A DNA stretch of 64,000 bases. Source: Streptococcus infantis. GTDB taxonomy: Bacteria > Bacillota > Bacilli > Lactobacillales > Streptococcaceae. Shown piece by piece: positions 28,804-36,175 of this stretch; the first letter of the stretch is position 1; each line of letters starts with the position of its first letter. Position numbers and translations under genes: made by a program. The notes beneath the pieces are model-generated. The model worked only from the letters and a program-made list of their open reading frames with translations, was not told where the DNA came from and did not search any database. Where the stretch lies: assembly GCF_019929665.1 (NCBI RefSeq), contig NZ_JAHZPZ010000001.1:558001-622000 (forward strand), given 5' to 3'.

Positions 28804-29295
28804 TTATTTGCCAAATAAGCGAGCAAAGAAGCCTTTCTTCGATGACTGAACTTCTTGCTTAGCTTGATCCAACTCCAACTGAAGTGTTTCTTGATCCTTC
28901 ATAGCTTGAAGGGTTAACTGTTGTTGTTGGTCCAATTGCTTATCTTTTTCAGCGATTTGGCGGTCTTTGACTCGCATCTGTTCATCTTTTTCAGCCAGTT
29001 GCTTATCTTTAGCTTTCAATTGCTCATAAAGACGAATGATTTCAGCGTTCTTTTCATCAACAAGAATTTCCATGAGTTCTCGTTGCTTAACTTCATCACT
29101 AACCGGTTCATCTTCAAAGATAGTCTTTTTGTAGATTTCTTCAAGTTTGATCAATCCACTGCGAGTAACAACAGTAACACCCTTGTCGTTTTTTGTAATA
29201 TCTTCTTCTGGTAATTCTTTGACACGATTATTGATTGCTTGTCGGGATAGTCCCAAGACCTCAGCAATCTCACTGACAGTCATTTCAATACTCAT
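28804..29295 (-). CDS. rocS: RocS-like regulator of chromosome segregation
   Basis: 163 aa. An N-terminal winged helix-turn-helix (SEIAEVLGLSRQAINNRVKEL, about 6-27) is followed by a long coiled coil (about 75-140) with repeated KDKQLAEKDEQ heptads, and a C-terminal amphipathic tail KKGFFARLFGK that can bind the membrane. This is the plan of pneumococcal RocS, which links DNA to the membrane and capsule machinery during segregation. Own promoter; terminator downstream. Confidence 0.88.
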   Translation of the reverse strand: MSIEMTVSEIAEVLGLSRQAINNRVKELPEEDITKNDKGVTVVTRSGLIKLEEIYKKTIFEDEPVSDEVKQRELMEILVDEKNAEIIRLYEQLKAKDKQLAEKDEQMRVKDRQIAEKDKQLDQQQQLTLQAMKDQETLQLELDQAKQEVQSSKKGFFARLFGK

Positions 29296-29332
29296 AATAT
29301 CCTCTATTTTCCTCTAGCTTTTCTTAAATTAA

Positions 29333-29361
29333 ATCTTATCATAAGTAAGCAAAACTGTCAA
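29333..29361 (-). promoter_or_regulatory. rocS promoter
   Basis: TTGACA (29356-29361), 17-bp spacer, TAAGAT (29333-29338) on the minus strand; the ATG follows a GAGGA site. Confidence 0.8.
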
Positions 29362-29426
29362 ATAACACTGTATTTTCAATGGTTTTTTAAGACATAAAAT
29401 GTAAAAACCATTTATTGGCTAATATT

Positions 29427-29453
29427 TTAAAAAGATGAGAGCATCTCATCTTT
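29427..29453 (-). terminator. Terminator of the truB operon
   Basis: Perfect 10-bp stem (29431-29440 with 29444-29453), 3-nt loop, T-rich run on the minus strand. Confidence 0.8.
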
Positions 29454-29489
29454 AGACTAGTAGATAAAAATCGTTTATTCAGTATAATT

Positions 29490-30368
29490 TTAAGAGAAAA
29501 CCTTTCTTGGTTTGTAGAGATGTTCACGTTTTTCCAGAATAGCAAGAAGTCGTTCCCCTTCAAAAGCAGCTACTTCTTTTACTGTATGCTCTAACTCAAT
29601 AAAGCGACCAAAGCGGACTTCCTCTGCCTGTTCCGGAGTAAGATAAACCTTAACTAAATCCCCTGTTCCAATCTCTAGAGGATGAAGAAAGTCTAATTCA
29701 CCAGCCTCTACTTTTTCTGCAATTTCTTCTAAGGTCAAGGAATCTTCTAACTGTAAACCAGCTGCACTAGTCCGTGTAAGATGAGACATGTGAGCTGAAT
29801 AACCAAGCTTCTCTCCCAAGTCAACCGATAAGGTACGGATATAGGTTCCCTTGCTACATTTTACTCGGAAGGTAAAACGCGAAAGTTTATCCTCGTAGGA
29901 AATAGGACTGGTTCTTTCAAAACTATAAATGGTCACCTGACGTTCTGGACGCTCGACTTCCTGACCAGCACGCGCATACTCATAGAGCTTGCGACCATTG
30001 ACCTTAACAGCTGAGTACATTGGCGGAATCTGAGTAATCGGACCAGTTAGACTAGCAATAGCTTCATCGACAAGCTTTTCATCCAGTGGAGACAAAACAG
30101 GAGTCTCTGAGACAACTTCCCCACTAGCATCCTCGGTCGTTGTAGAATATCCCAGAGTGATTTCCCCGTCGTAGACCTTCCCCTCATCCTGCATGAATTC
30201 TACCATGCGAGTCGCCTTCCCTACAGCAATGGGTAAAACGCCCACAACATCCGGATCCAAGGTCCCACCATGACCAATCTTCTTAGTCCCTAAAATCTTA
30301 CGCAATTTAAAAACCGCATCATGCGAGGTCATCCCTGTTTCTTTCTTTAAGTTGATAATACCGTTCAT
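29490..30368 (-). CDS. truB: tRNA pseudouridine-55 synthase
   Basis: 292 aa. TruB makes pseudouridine 55 in the T-loop of nearly all tRNAs. The catalytic aspartate is in [18 protein letters not shown] (about 31-48), followed by the conserved [10 protein letters not shown] and [15 protein letters not shown] motifs. In this operon it is followed by the terminator; upstream is an alpha/beta hydrolase gene 3 nt away. Confidence 0.96.
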   Translation of the reverse strand: MNGIINLKKETGMTSHDAVFKLRKILGTKKIGHGGTLDPDVVGVLPIAVGKATRMVEFMQDEGKVYDGEITLGYSTTTEDASGEVVSETPVLSPLDEKLVDEAIASLTGPITQIPPMYSAVKVNGRKLYEYARAGQEVERPERQVTIYSFERTSPISYEDKLSRFTFRVKCSKGTYIRTLSVDLGEKLGYSAHMSHLTRTSAAGLQLEDSLTLEEIAEKVEAGELDFLHPLEIGTGDLVKVYLTPEQAEEVRFGRFIELEHTVKEVAAFEGERLLAILEKREHLYKPRKVFS

Positions 30369-30371
30369 TTA

Positions 30372-31175
30372 TTAACTTTCTAAAAATACTAAAACTCTTT
30401 TTTGGAAATCCTTATTCTGTTCATAGAGTGCATGCCCACACTCTGGCAAAATGGTGAGCTGGCTATCTTTGATATGCTGATGCAATCTAAGCGAACCATC
30501 TAGGCCAAGAACATCATCATTTTCTGCTCCAATGATTAACGTAGGGCAGTTAATTTTTTCCAAAAAAGCTAGACTATCATGCTTCAAACAAGATACAGCC
30601 TGAATATCAATACGTTTTATATCTTTAATGCGACCAAAAATTCCCATTATTCGATAAAGGTATTTAAATTTTCCAAAGAATTTAGTCGTGTAAGAGTGAC
30701 GAGCAATATCAATCATCAGATCTTTATAAGTACCTGTTTGAATCAGGTTCAGCCAGCAACTAATTCTCTCCCTACCTAGATTACCTAGTTTTGCAGTTGT
30801 AACAGCCAAAACTAGCTTTTGAACCTTTTCTGGGAAATCCGCCACCAACCATTGGGCAATCATTCCACCTTGCGAAATCCCCATAACATAGGCACTGGTA
30901 ATCTTTAATATCTCCAATGCTTCTGCTACATCTGCTGCCATATCCCGTGTCGTATACTCCTGCCTCAACTCATTGATTCGAGAAAAAACATAAATTTTGT
31001 AACGTTCAGCAAGTATACGGTATGTGATTGAAAAAGTCATAGCCATACCTTTAACCGTATATAGTCCATCACCCAATCCTGGTATAATCACTAATGGCTT
31101 CTTACCTTTACCAAAGGTCACATAATCCATGCTCTTATCGTTAAAATTTAATGTTTTCCCTTTTGTTGAAGACAT
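30372..31175 (-). CDS. Alpha/beta hydrolase
   Basis: 267 aa. The fold shows in the oxyanion region VIIPGLGDGLYTV, the nucleophile elbow GISQGG (Ser near residue 101), the acid segment IGAENDDVLG and the C-terminal His in LPECGHALYEQ. Substrate unknown; the family includes esterases and C-C hydrolases. Its stop is 3 nt before truB, suggesting co-transcription with no obvious functional link. Confidence 0.82.
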   Translation of the reverse strand: MSSTKGKTLNFNDKSMDYVTFGKGKKPLVIIPGLGDGLYTVKGMAMTFSITYRILAERYKIYVFSRINELRQEYTTRDMAADVAEALEILKITSAYVMGISQGGMIAQWLVADFPEKVQKLVLAVTTAKLGNLGRERISCWLNLIQTGTYKDLMIDIARHSYTTKFFGKFKYLYRIMGIFGRIKDIKRIDIQAVSCLKHDSLAFLEKINCPTLIIGAENDDVLGLDGSLRLHQHIKDSQLTILPECGHALYEQNKDFQKRVLVFLES

Positions 31176-31206
31176 TACTTCGTTCCCTCTACTATTTTTT
31201 CATGAT

Positions 31207-31650
31207 TTATTTATGTTGAGTTTTTAAATGCAAGGCAAAGCCTGCAGTCACTTTTTCAAATCCAACCGCCTGATAAAACTGATGTGCAGCATTTCGTTCA
31301 GCGGTTAATCCACTATTTAAAGCCAGTGCCTCAGCTCCTTCTTTTACCGCTTGTTTTTTCAATTCATCAATTAGCCTACTAGCAATTCCTTGTCGTCTTG
31401 TTTCTTTTGCAACTGACAAAGCCAAAATACGATAGTAAGATCCATCTGCTTCAAAAAAGAAGAGCTTTGCGTAACCTAAGAAACCTAAAATTTCTCCGTT
31501 TCTTTCAGCTAAAAGACAGCCATAATGTGGCTGAGAAAGAATCATTTCTAAACGTCGAGACAGCTTAGAAGCGGTCGTTGGATAGCCCAAGTCTTCGTAT
31601 AAAGACAGTAGAGCTTCAGCATCTTTCATGGTTGCTTTTCGTATCTGCAT
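31207..31650 (-). CDS. GNAT-family N-acetyltransferase
   Basis: 147 aa. Core motif RILALSVAKETRRQGIASRLIDEL gives the acetyl-CoA loop RRQGIA, and AAHQFYQAVGFEKV is the usual C-terminal motif. Acceptor unknown. It follows the DUF2130 gene by 9 nt and has an AGGAGG site. Confidence 0.82.
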   Translation of the reverse strand: MQIRKATMKDAEALLSLYEDLGYPTTASKLSRRLEMILSQPHYGCLLAERNGEILGFLGYAKLFFFEADGSYYRILALSVAKETRRQGIASRLIDELKKQAVKEGAEALALNSGLTAERNAAHQFYQAVGFEKVTAGFALHLKTQHK

Positions 31651-31659
31651 AGGATCCTC

Positions 31660-32934
31660 CTACTCCCCCTTAAGAGCTTCAAATTTAGCTTTCATAGTTG
31701 GATTTTTTTGTGTCAATTTTTTAACGGAAACATCATCTAGCTTGTTGTTAGCCAGGCGGAGTTGGTTTTCTGATGTGGTCAAGAATTTCTTGACCTCTTC
31801 CATCCGCTTGATGGCTTTGTCGATTTCATCAATAGCCTTGCCGAAGTTGACTGAGGCCGAGTTGTAATTTTTAGCAAAGGCAACCTTGAAGGCTTCTAAG
31901 TCTTCTTCAAAGTGAGTAATATCAATGTTTTGTTCTCGGATAAGTGCTAACTCCTGCTTGTATTTTAGAGAATTAAGGGCAGCATTACGCAAGAGCCCGA
32001 TCAGTTGGATAAAGAACTGAGGACGCACCACATACATCTTCTCATACTCGTGGCTAACATCGACAATCCCTGTATTAAAGGAGTCAGCATCAGCTTCAAG
32101 CATACTTACCAAAACCGCATACTCACATTTCTTTTCTCGTCTGTCCTTATCCAACTCCTTGTAGAAATCGGAATTCTTGTGTTTACTTTTTGTGCCATCA
32201 GCTTCATTTTTCATCTCAAACATGATGGAAATAAATTCTAGGCCATTTTCATCAAAATCACGGAAAATAAAGTCACCTTTAGAGCCACGTTCAGAAACCT
32301 TGTTGTCCTTTTCGAAATAGGCATTTGGAAAAGCTAAGCTACGAATCTTGTTGAACTCATTTTCCGCATATTTCTCTAAACTTTCACCGATTTCCTTGGT
32401 TGATTGTTGTGCCTTGAAATTCTTGTAAAACTCAACTTGCTCACTAGCTGCCTTGAGCTGGGCTTCATAGTTTTGTTTCACCGAAGCAAGAGAAAGCTCG
32501 TTTTCTTTTTCTTGTAAAAGGAGCTGATTTTTAACCTGATCTCTTTCTTTCTCTAGATCAGACAGTGTCTTTTGCAGTTGGTTCTCATGTTCCAAGCGCA
32601 AGGTAGCCAGCTGATTCTCCAGTGCTTGCACTTCTTTTTCTTTCGCCAACAAGCTTTGGCTAGCACTTTGCTCCACTTCTTTCTTAGCCAATTCTTTTTC
32701 AGTATCGAAATTTTCGATTTGAGTTTGTAGCTGGGCAATTTCTTGGTCTTTTTGAGCGAGTTTTGCCTGTTGTTCATTTAAAGCTTTTTGTTCCACCAAC
32801 GTCAATTCTTGCTTGATTCGCTCATGCAATTCCTTATCAAACTCTACAGTTCGAACTTGAGAAATCAGCTCTGCGTATTGACTTTCATTAACTGTAAAAA
32901 CTTCCCCACAATTTGGGCATTTAATTTCGTTCAT
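31660..32934 (-). CDS. DUF2130 coiled-coil protein with N-terminal zinc ribbon
   Basis: 424 aa. An N-terminal CPNCGEVF half of a possible zinc ribbon is followed by a long coiled coil (about 35-175), then the conserved DUF2130 domain (about 180-370) with FRDFDENGLEFISIMFEMKNE and YAVLVSML, which resembles restriction-endonuclease-like folds. Function unknown. It heads the run towards truB, behind an extended -10 promoter. Confidence 0.78.
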   Translation of the reverse strand: MNEIKCPNCGEVFTVNESQYAELISQVRTVEFDKELHERIKQELTLVEQKALNEQQAKLAQKDQEIAQLQTQIENFDTEKELAKKEVEQSASQSLLAKEKEVQALENQLATLRLEHENQLQKTLSDLEKERDQVKNQLLLQEKENELSLASVKQNYEAQLKAASEQVEFYKNFKAQQSTKEIGESLEKYAENEFNKIRSLAFPNAYFEKDNKVSERGSKGDFIFRDFDENGLEFISIMFEMKNEADGTKSKHKNSDFYKELDKDRREKKCEYAVLVSMLEADADSFNTGIVDVSHEYEKMYVVRPQFFIQLIGLLRNAALNSLKYKQELALIREQNIDITHFEEDLEAFKVAFAKNYNSASVNFGKAIDEIDKAIKRMEEVKKFLTTSENQLRLANNKLDDVSVKKLTQKNPTMKAKFEALKGE

Positions 32935-32962
32935 AATTTTCCTCTATATTAAACTATTCTCC

Positions 32963-32971
32963 ATTCATTAT
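32963..32971 (-). promoter_or_regulatory. Extended -10 promoter for the DUF2130-truB group
   Basis: TGCTATAAT on the minus strand about 30 nt before the ATG; the leader contains a GAGGAAAA site. Confidence 0.6.
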
Positions 32972-32990
32972 AGCATGGAAAAACAAAAAG

Positions 32991-33016
32991 AAAAAGTTGG
33001 AATCAATCCAACTTTT
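32991..33016 (-). terminator. Terminator of the formate/nitrite transporter gene
   Basis: Perfect stem AGTTGGA/TCCAACT with flanking A and T runs (32991-33001 with 33007-33016). It overlaps the stop codon. Confidence 0.8.
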
Positions 33017-33812
33017 AATCTACGTATGTATCTTCGTTCTTGTTTAAGAAGGCGTAAGGCAATCCCATCAGTAGACCACCACCGATAAAGTTACCGATGA
33101 AGGTTACACCCCAGTGACGAAGGATATTGCCAATACCAAAGTTTGCGATTGAATCAGCAGCAACACTGAACTTCACAATAGCAAATGATGCAAAGTTTGC
33201 GGCGATGTGCTCATTTGTTAAGAATACAAACATGTAAATGGCTGATAGAACCAACCAAAGTTTTGCTCCACCATCCTTGACTAAAACAAATGAAAGAATG
33301 GCGATGTTTACAAAGATATTCGCTAGAATACCTTCAAGTAAAACTAGTTCATTAGAGCGTCCCAACTTCATTTCTACAACTCCAGAAATAAAGCTATCGT
33401 GCGTTAGATTAGCATAAGCTGCTGAATGAGCAAATCCCCAACCAGCGATAAGCGCACCAATTAAGTTAAAGAAAGTACAATATAGAAGAATTTCAGCTGT
33501 TTTTCTCCAGCTAATTTTTTTCAAAAAACTACCCGCTGTTAAGAACATCATGTTTGATGTTACCAATTCAGCATTTAAGAAGACAATGTAGGCCAGTCCC
33601 CAAGCAAAAACAAACGGGAAAAGGAAGCGTCCACTACCTGGTGCAATCTTATTGATCAAATCTGCACCAACGGCTCCTGCTGCCGTACTGAAGGTAAGGA
33701 AAGCACCTGCAAACATTGAACGAATCGCATACTTAAATTTACTATTCGAATAAAGACTTTCCTTTTTCTTACAAGCAAATTCGATTTTTGAAATAAATTC
33801 TGATGAGACCAT
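33015..33812 (-). CDS. Formate/nitrite transporter family channel
   Basis: 265 aa with six or seven hydrophobic segments, typical FNT/FocA size. These pentameric channels pass formate, nitrite or other small anions; in a fermentative streptococcus formate from pyruvate formate-lyase is the likely substrate. Conserved parts include SMFAGAFLTFSTAAG, the LNAELVTSNM loop and the NFIGGGLLMGLPYAF C-terminus. Single gene with an AGGAG site and its own terminator. Confidence 0.88.
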   Translation of the reverse strand: MVSSEFISKIEFACKKKESLYSNSKFKYAIRSMFAGAFLTFSTAAGAVGADLINKIAPGSGRFLFPFVFAWGLAYIVFLNAELVTSNMMFLTAGSFLKKISWRKTAEILLYCTFFNLIGALIAGWGFAHSAAYANLTHDSFISGVVEMKLGRSNELVLLEGILANIFVNIAILSFVLVKDGGAKLWLVLSAIYMFVFLTNEHIAANFASFAIVKFSVAADSIANFGIGNILRHWGVTFIGNFIGGGLLMGLPYAFLNKNEDTYVD

Positions 33813-33899
33813 ATAAACTCCTAAAACTTTTATTTGTGAATATTATAACATAAAATCAACTTTATGGAAAGGCTTTCTGAAATTTTAAAAAATTAAAAC

Positions 33900-34319
33900 C
33901 TATGATTCTAAAATACGGATCTTGATATTGTATTTTTTTGTTTCATTCTTTAAGTTATTGACTAGTTGATCATTCTCTTTTGATTTGCCAAAGAAAAAGG
34001 CTAGAGAATTTCCGCTCTTTTGTTCGATAGTCAAAAAATATCTAGCTCCATTCAATTTAACACTTGGAATAAAATGGACCTCAATCTTTTTAATATTATT
34101 CAGTGGTATAATGCGCTTTCTAAAAACATAAGCATTATGAATATAAAATCTTCCCTTAGCAATATGAAACGGGGCAAAAAAGTTTCCACCACTTTGACGC
34201 ACAATGACATAACGACGCCAAAGAATCAATAAAAGAAGGAAGGAAATAAAGGAAATAGCAAAAGTCAAAACCGAGCTTTTCATCATCGATTTTATCCCAA
34301 TCAAAAAATAATCTATCAT
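33900..34319 (-). CDS. Small unknown membrane protein
   Basis: 139 aa, not recognised. One membrane segment (about 15-36) is followed by a basic stretch and a beta-rich soluble domain of about 90 residues (FFAPFHIAKGRFYIHNAYVFRKRIIPL) that looks like a small PH-like domain. Single gene behind an extended -10 promoter (TGATATAAT at about 34345-34353). No functional clue from neighbours. Confidence 0.55.
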   Translation of the reverse strand: MIDYFLIGIKSMMKSSVLTFAISFISFLLLLILWRRYVIVRQSGGNFFAPFHIAKGRFYIHNAYVFRKRIIPLNNIKKIEVHFIPSVKLNGARYFLTIEQKSGNSLAFFFGKSKENDQLVNNLKNETKKYNIKIRILES

Positions 34320-34383
34320 AATTAAACCGTCTTTTCTACCTTATTATATCACTTTTGTTTAGCTTCTAGGTTCATGGACAAAG

Positions 34384-34408
34384 AAAAAGACTGAACAAAG
34401 TTCAGCCC
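34384..34408 (-). terminator. Terminator of queT
   Basis: An 8-bp stem (34389-34396 with 34400-34407, one G-U on the minus strand), 3-nt loop, then TCTTTTTCTTT. Confidence 0.7.
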
Positions 34409-34435
34409 TTTCTACGAATGGTTGATAAGATATCT

Positions 34436-34945
34436 TTATCTAGTCAAATCAATACGTTGACCAATTTTACCAATGATAATTGCACCGACAATTAGTGAAG
34501 CGAATTCTCCGATACCAGTAGTGAACCATGTAAAGAAGAATGGTGCTTCTGCTACAATGTTCAATTCAGCAGCAATGGTGATCATTGAAATTGAAAATAG
34601 AATTGAAAAGAAGAAATGATCTTTTCGAATCAATCCATTAAAAAGATAGTCTTTACTATATTTACTGAACAACCAAACTCCTAAGCTTAGGAAGACAAGA
34701 GTTGATCCTCCACCAACAGCGACATCAATGAGTCCAAAACTGAAAAAATTAGCTATCATACATCCAAGAGTAACACCAATAATGTACTTAGGATTGTAAA
34801 AAGCCAGAAAGTTCAACATTTCAGAAATACGGAACTGATAGGCACCATAACTGATGGCATTAAGGGGTGGTGTGATGGTCAAAACCACATAAATAGCTGC
34901 GACAATGGCAATGTCAGCCAAATCGCGGACAGTAAGTTTTTTCAT
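34436..34945 (-). CDS. queT: Queuosine precursor transporter QueT
   Basis: 169 aa from the ATG at 34945; longer forms would translate the riboswitch. About five or six membrane segments of the QueT family (COG4708), the substrate-binding S component of an ECF transporter for a queuosine precursor. The energy-coupling module is encoded elsewhere. A class II preQ1 riboswitch immediately upstream includes the Shine-Dalgarno sequence, which supports both function and start. Confidence 0.93.
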   Translation of the reverse strand: MKKLTVRDLADIAIVAAIYVVLTITPPLNAISYGAYQFRISEMLNFLAFYNPKYIIGVTLGCMIANFFSFGLIDVAVGGGSTLVFLSLGVWLFSKYSKDYLFNGLIRKDHFFFSILFSISMITIAAELNIVAEAPFFFTWFTTGIGEFASLIVGAIIIGKIGQRIDLTR

Positions 34946-34949
34946 ATTT

Positions 34950-35008
34950 TCTCCTTTAGCGGCTATCCCGCGTCTAATATGCTTGGTGAAAGAAGCTAAG
35001 CACCAAGG
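34950..35008 (-). promoter_or_regulatory. Class II preQ1 riboswitch (preQ1-II, COG4708 RNA)
   Basis: The minus strand carries the streptococcal preQ1-II core: stem CTTGGTG (35001-35007) with CACCAAG (34982-34988), CTTAGCTTCTTT loop, CATATTA linker, the CGCGG-ATAGCCGC hairpin, and AAAGGAGA. The ribosome binding site is within the ligand-dependent pseudoknot, so preQ1 should shut off queT translation. Confidence 0.95.
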
Positions 35009-35030
35009 GTTGAGCAAGTCAACTTTACAA

Positions 35031-35062
35031 GTATAGCACATTTATCAGCTTTATGCTATACT
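35031..35062. promoter_or_regulatory. Back-to-back extended -10 promoters for queT and gtrA
   Basis: Minus strand TGCTATACT (-10 at 35031-35036) drives the riboswitch and queT. Plus strand TGCTATACT (-10 at 35057-35062) drives gtrA and ends 6 nt before its ATG. Neither has a good -35. Confidence 0.7.
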
Positions 35063-35068
35063 AATCTT

Positions 35069-35503
35069 ATGAAAACATATATAAAAAAATTCTTTGATAA
35101 CGAGATTTTATCCTATCTATTTTTCGGAGTTGCGACTACCGTAGTATCAATATTTGTCCGCATCGTCATCTTTTATCTTACTCAACAAGAGTTAGTTGCG
35201 ACTGCCTTGGGAAATATTGCTGGAATCCTATTTGCGTTTTTTACAAATGACACATTTGTATTTAAGCAAGAAAGAAAAAACTGGTTTAATCGATTAATTA
35301 AATTTACCTCTGCAAGACTTATCACCTTTTTATTAGATCTTCTACTAACTTTTATTTTTGTAACAAGCTTCCCTCAGATCATTGGTTACTTTGTTGGAAA
35401 TGATATTAATACAATTAATACAGTTGAAATCTTTATTGCACAGGTTACGATGGTTGTTCTCAACTACGTTTTTAGTAAGCTTTTTGTATTTAAAAAAAAA
35501 TAA
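35069..35503 (+). CDS. GtrA-family membrane protein
   Basis: 144 aa with four membrane segments, the GtrA/GtcA family. Members flip or help assemble lipid-linked sugars for wall polysaccharide or teichoic acid glycosylation. Conserved start NEILSYLFFGVATTVV and NIAGILFAFFTNDTFVF. The -10 element ends 6 nt before the ATG, so no ribosome binding site exists in the transcript. The target polymer is unknown. Confidence 0.85.
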   Translation: MKTYIKKFFDNEILSYLFFGVATTVVSIFVRIVIFYLTQQELVATALGNIAGILFAFFTNDTFVFKQERKNWFNRLIKFTSARLITFLLDLLLTFIFVTSFPQIIGYFVGNDINTINTVEIFIAQVTMVVLNYVFSKLFVFKKK

Positions 35504-35512
35504 GCACTTTTC

Positions 35513-35541
35513 TTGCATTTAATATAAATATACGATATAAT
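35513..35541 (+). promoter_or_regulatory. mscL promoter
   Basis: TTGCAT (35513-35518), 17-bp spacer, TATAAT (35536-35541); the ATG at 35574 follows a GAAAGGAAAA site. Confidence 0.85.
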
Positions 35542-35573
35542 CTAGTCTGAAAAATTTCGAAAGGAAAAAGAAA

Positions 35574-35954
35574 ATGTTAAAAGATCTTAAAGCATTTTTG
35601 CTCCGCGGTAATGTCGTAGACCTTGCTGTCGGTGTGATCATTGCCACTGCATTTGGTGCTATCGTAACTTCATTCGTTAATGATATCATCACTCCACTTC
35701 TATTGAACCCAGCCTTGGAAGCTGCGAATGTACAAAACATCGCTGAGCTTGCATGGAATGGTGTTACATATGGTAAATTCTTGAGCGCTGTTATCAACTT
35801 CGTTGTAATTGGTACTGTTCTCTTCTTCATGATTAAAGCTATTGAAAAAGCTCAAAACCTTCGTAAGAAAGAAGAAGTTGCTGAAGAAGTTCCAGCAGGT
35901 CCAACTGAATTGGAAGTTCTTCAAGAAATCAAAGCACTTCTTGAAAAAAACTAA
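35574..35954 (+). CDS. mscL: Large-conductance mechanosensitive channel
   Basis: 126 aa. A homopentameric channel that opens under membrane tension and releases solutes on hypo-osmotic shock. The N-terminal amphipathic helix MLKDLKAFLLRGNVVDLAVG and TM1 lead to the NDIITPLL segment, an extracellular loop, TM2 (about 70-90) and the C-terminal helix LEVLQEIKALL. Monocistronic with its own promoter and terminator. Confidence 0.96.
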   Translation: MLKDLKAFLLRGNVVDLAVGVIIATAFGAIVTSFVNDIITPLLLNPALEAANVQNIAELAWNGVTYGKFLSAVINFVVIGTVLFFMIKAIEKAQNLRKKEEVAEEVPAGPTELEVLQEIKALLEKN

Positions 35955-35960
35955 AAATGT

Positions 35961-35994
35961 AAAAGGATTTAGATATTGTCTAAATCCTTTTTTC
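35961..35994 (+). terminator. Terminator of mscL
   Basis: A perfect stem of about 12 bp (35962-35973 with 35979-35990) and a 5-nt loop, followed by a T run. Confidence 0.85.
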
Positions 35995-36020
35995 TTCCTC
36001 TTTTTATATTGGTTTTAGTC

Positions 36021-36049
36021 TTGAGTAAAACTCCTATTTTTGATATAAT
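36021..36049 (+). promoter_or_regulatory. tRNA-Arg promoter
   Basis: TTGAGT (36021-36026), 17-bp spacer, TATAAT (36044-36049) with TG upstream of the -10; the tRNA begins 12 nt later. Confidence 0.8.
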
Positions 36050-36060
36050 GATGAAAGTTT

Positions 36061-36132
36061 CCACCCTTAGTGTAATGGATATCACGTAAGATTCCGGTTC
36101 TTGAGATGGGGGTTCGATTCCCTCAGGGTGGA
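36061..36132 (+). tRNA. tRNA-Arg (anticodon CCG)
   Basis: A complete cloverleaf of about 72 nt: acceptor CCACCCT pairs with AGGGTGG, then discriminator A; D arm GTG...CAC; anticodon stem TAAGA/TCTTG with loop TTCCGGT (anticodon CCG, reading CGG); T arm with GTTCGATTC. The CCA end is not encoded. A terminator follows. Confidence 0.93.
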
Positions 36133-36144
36133 TAGATATAAACG

Positions 36145-36171
36145 AAAAAGCAACGGTGCCGTTGCTTTTTT
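36145..36171. terminator. Bidirectional terminator between tRNA-Arg and the ABC-F gene
   Basis: Stem AAAAGCAACG/CGTTGCTTTT with a 4-nt loop, flanked by A and T runs. Confidence 0.85.
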
Positions 36172-36175
36172 GTTA

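Noticed and set aside
34946..35041. An N-terminal extension of QueT
   Set aside because: The upstream codons lie in the preQ1-II riboswitch; the ATG at 34945 is directly after the riboswitch Shine-Dalgarno sequence.
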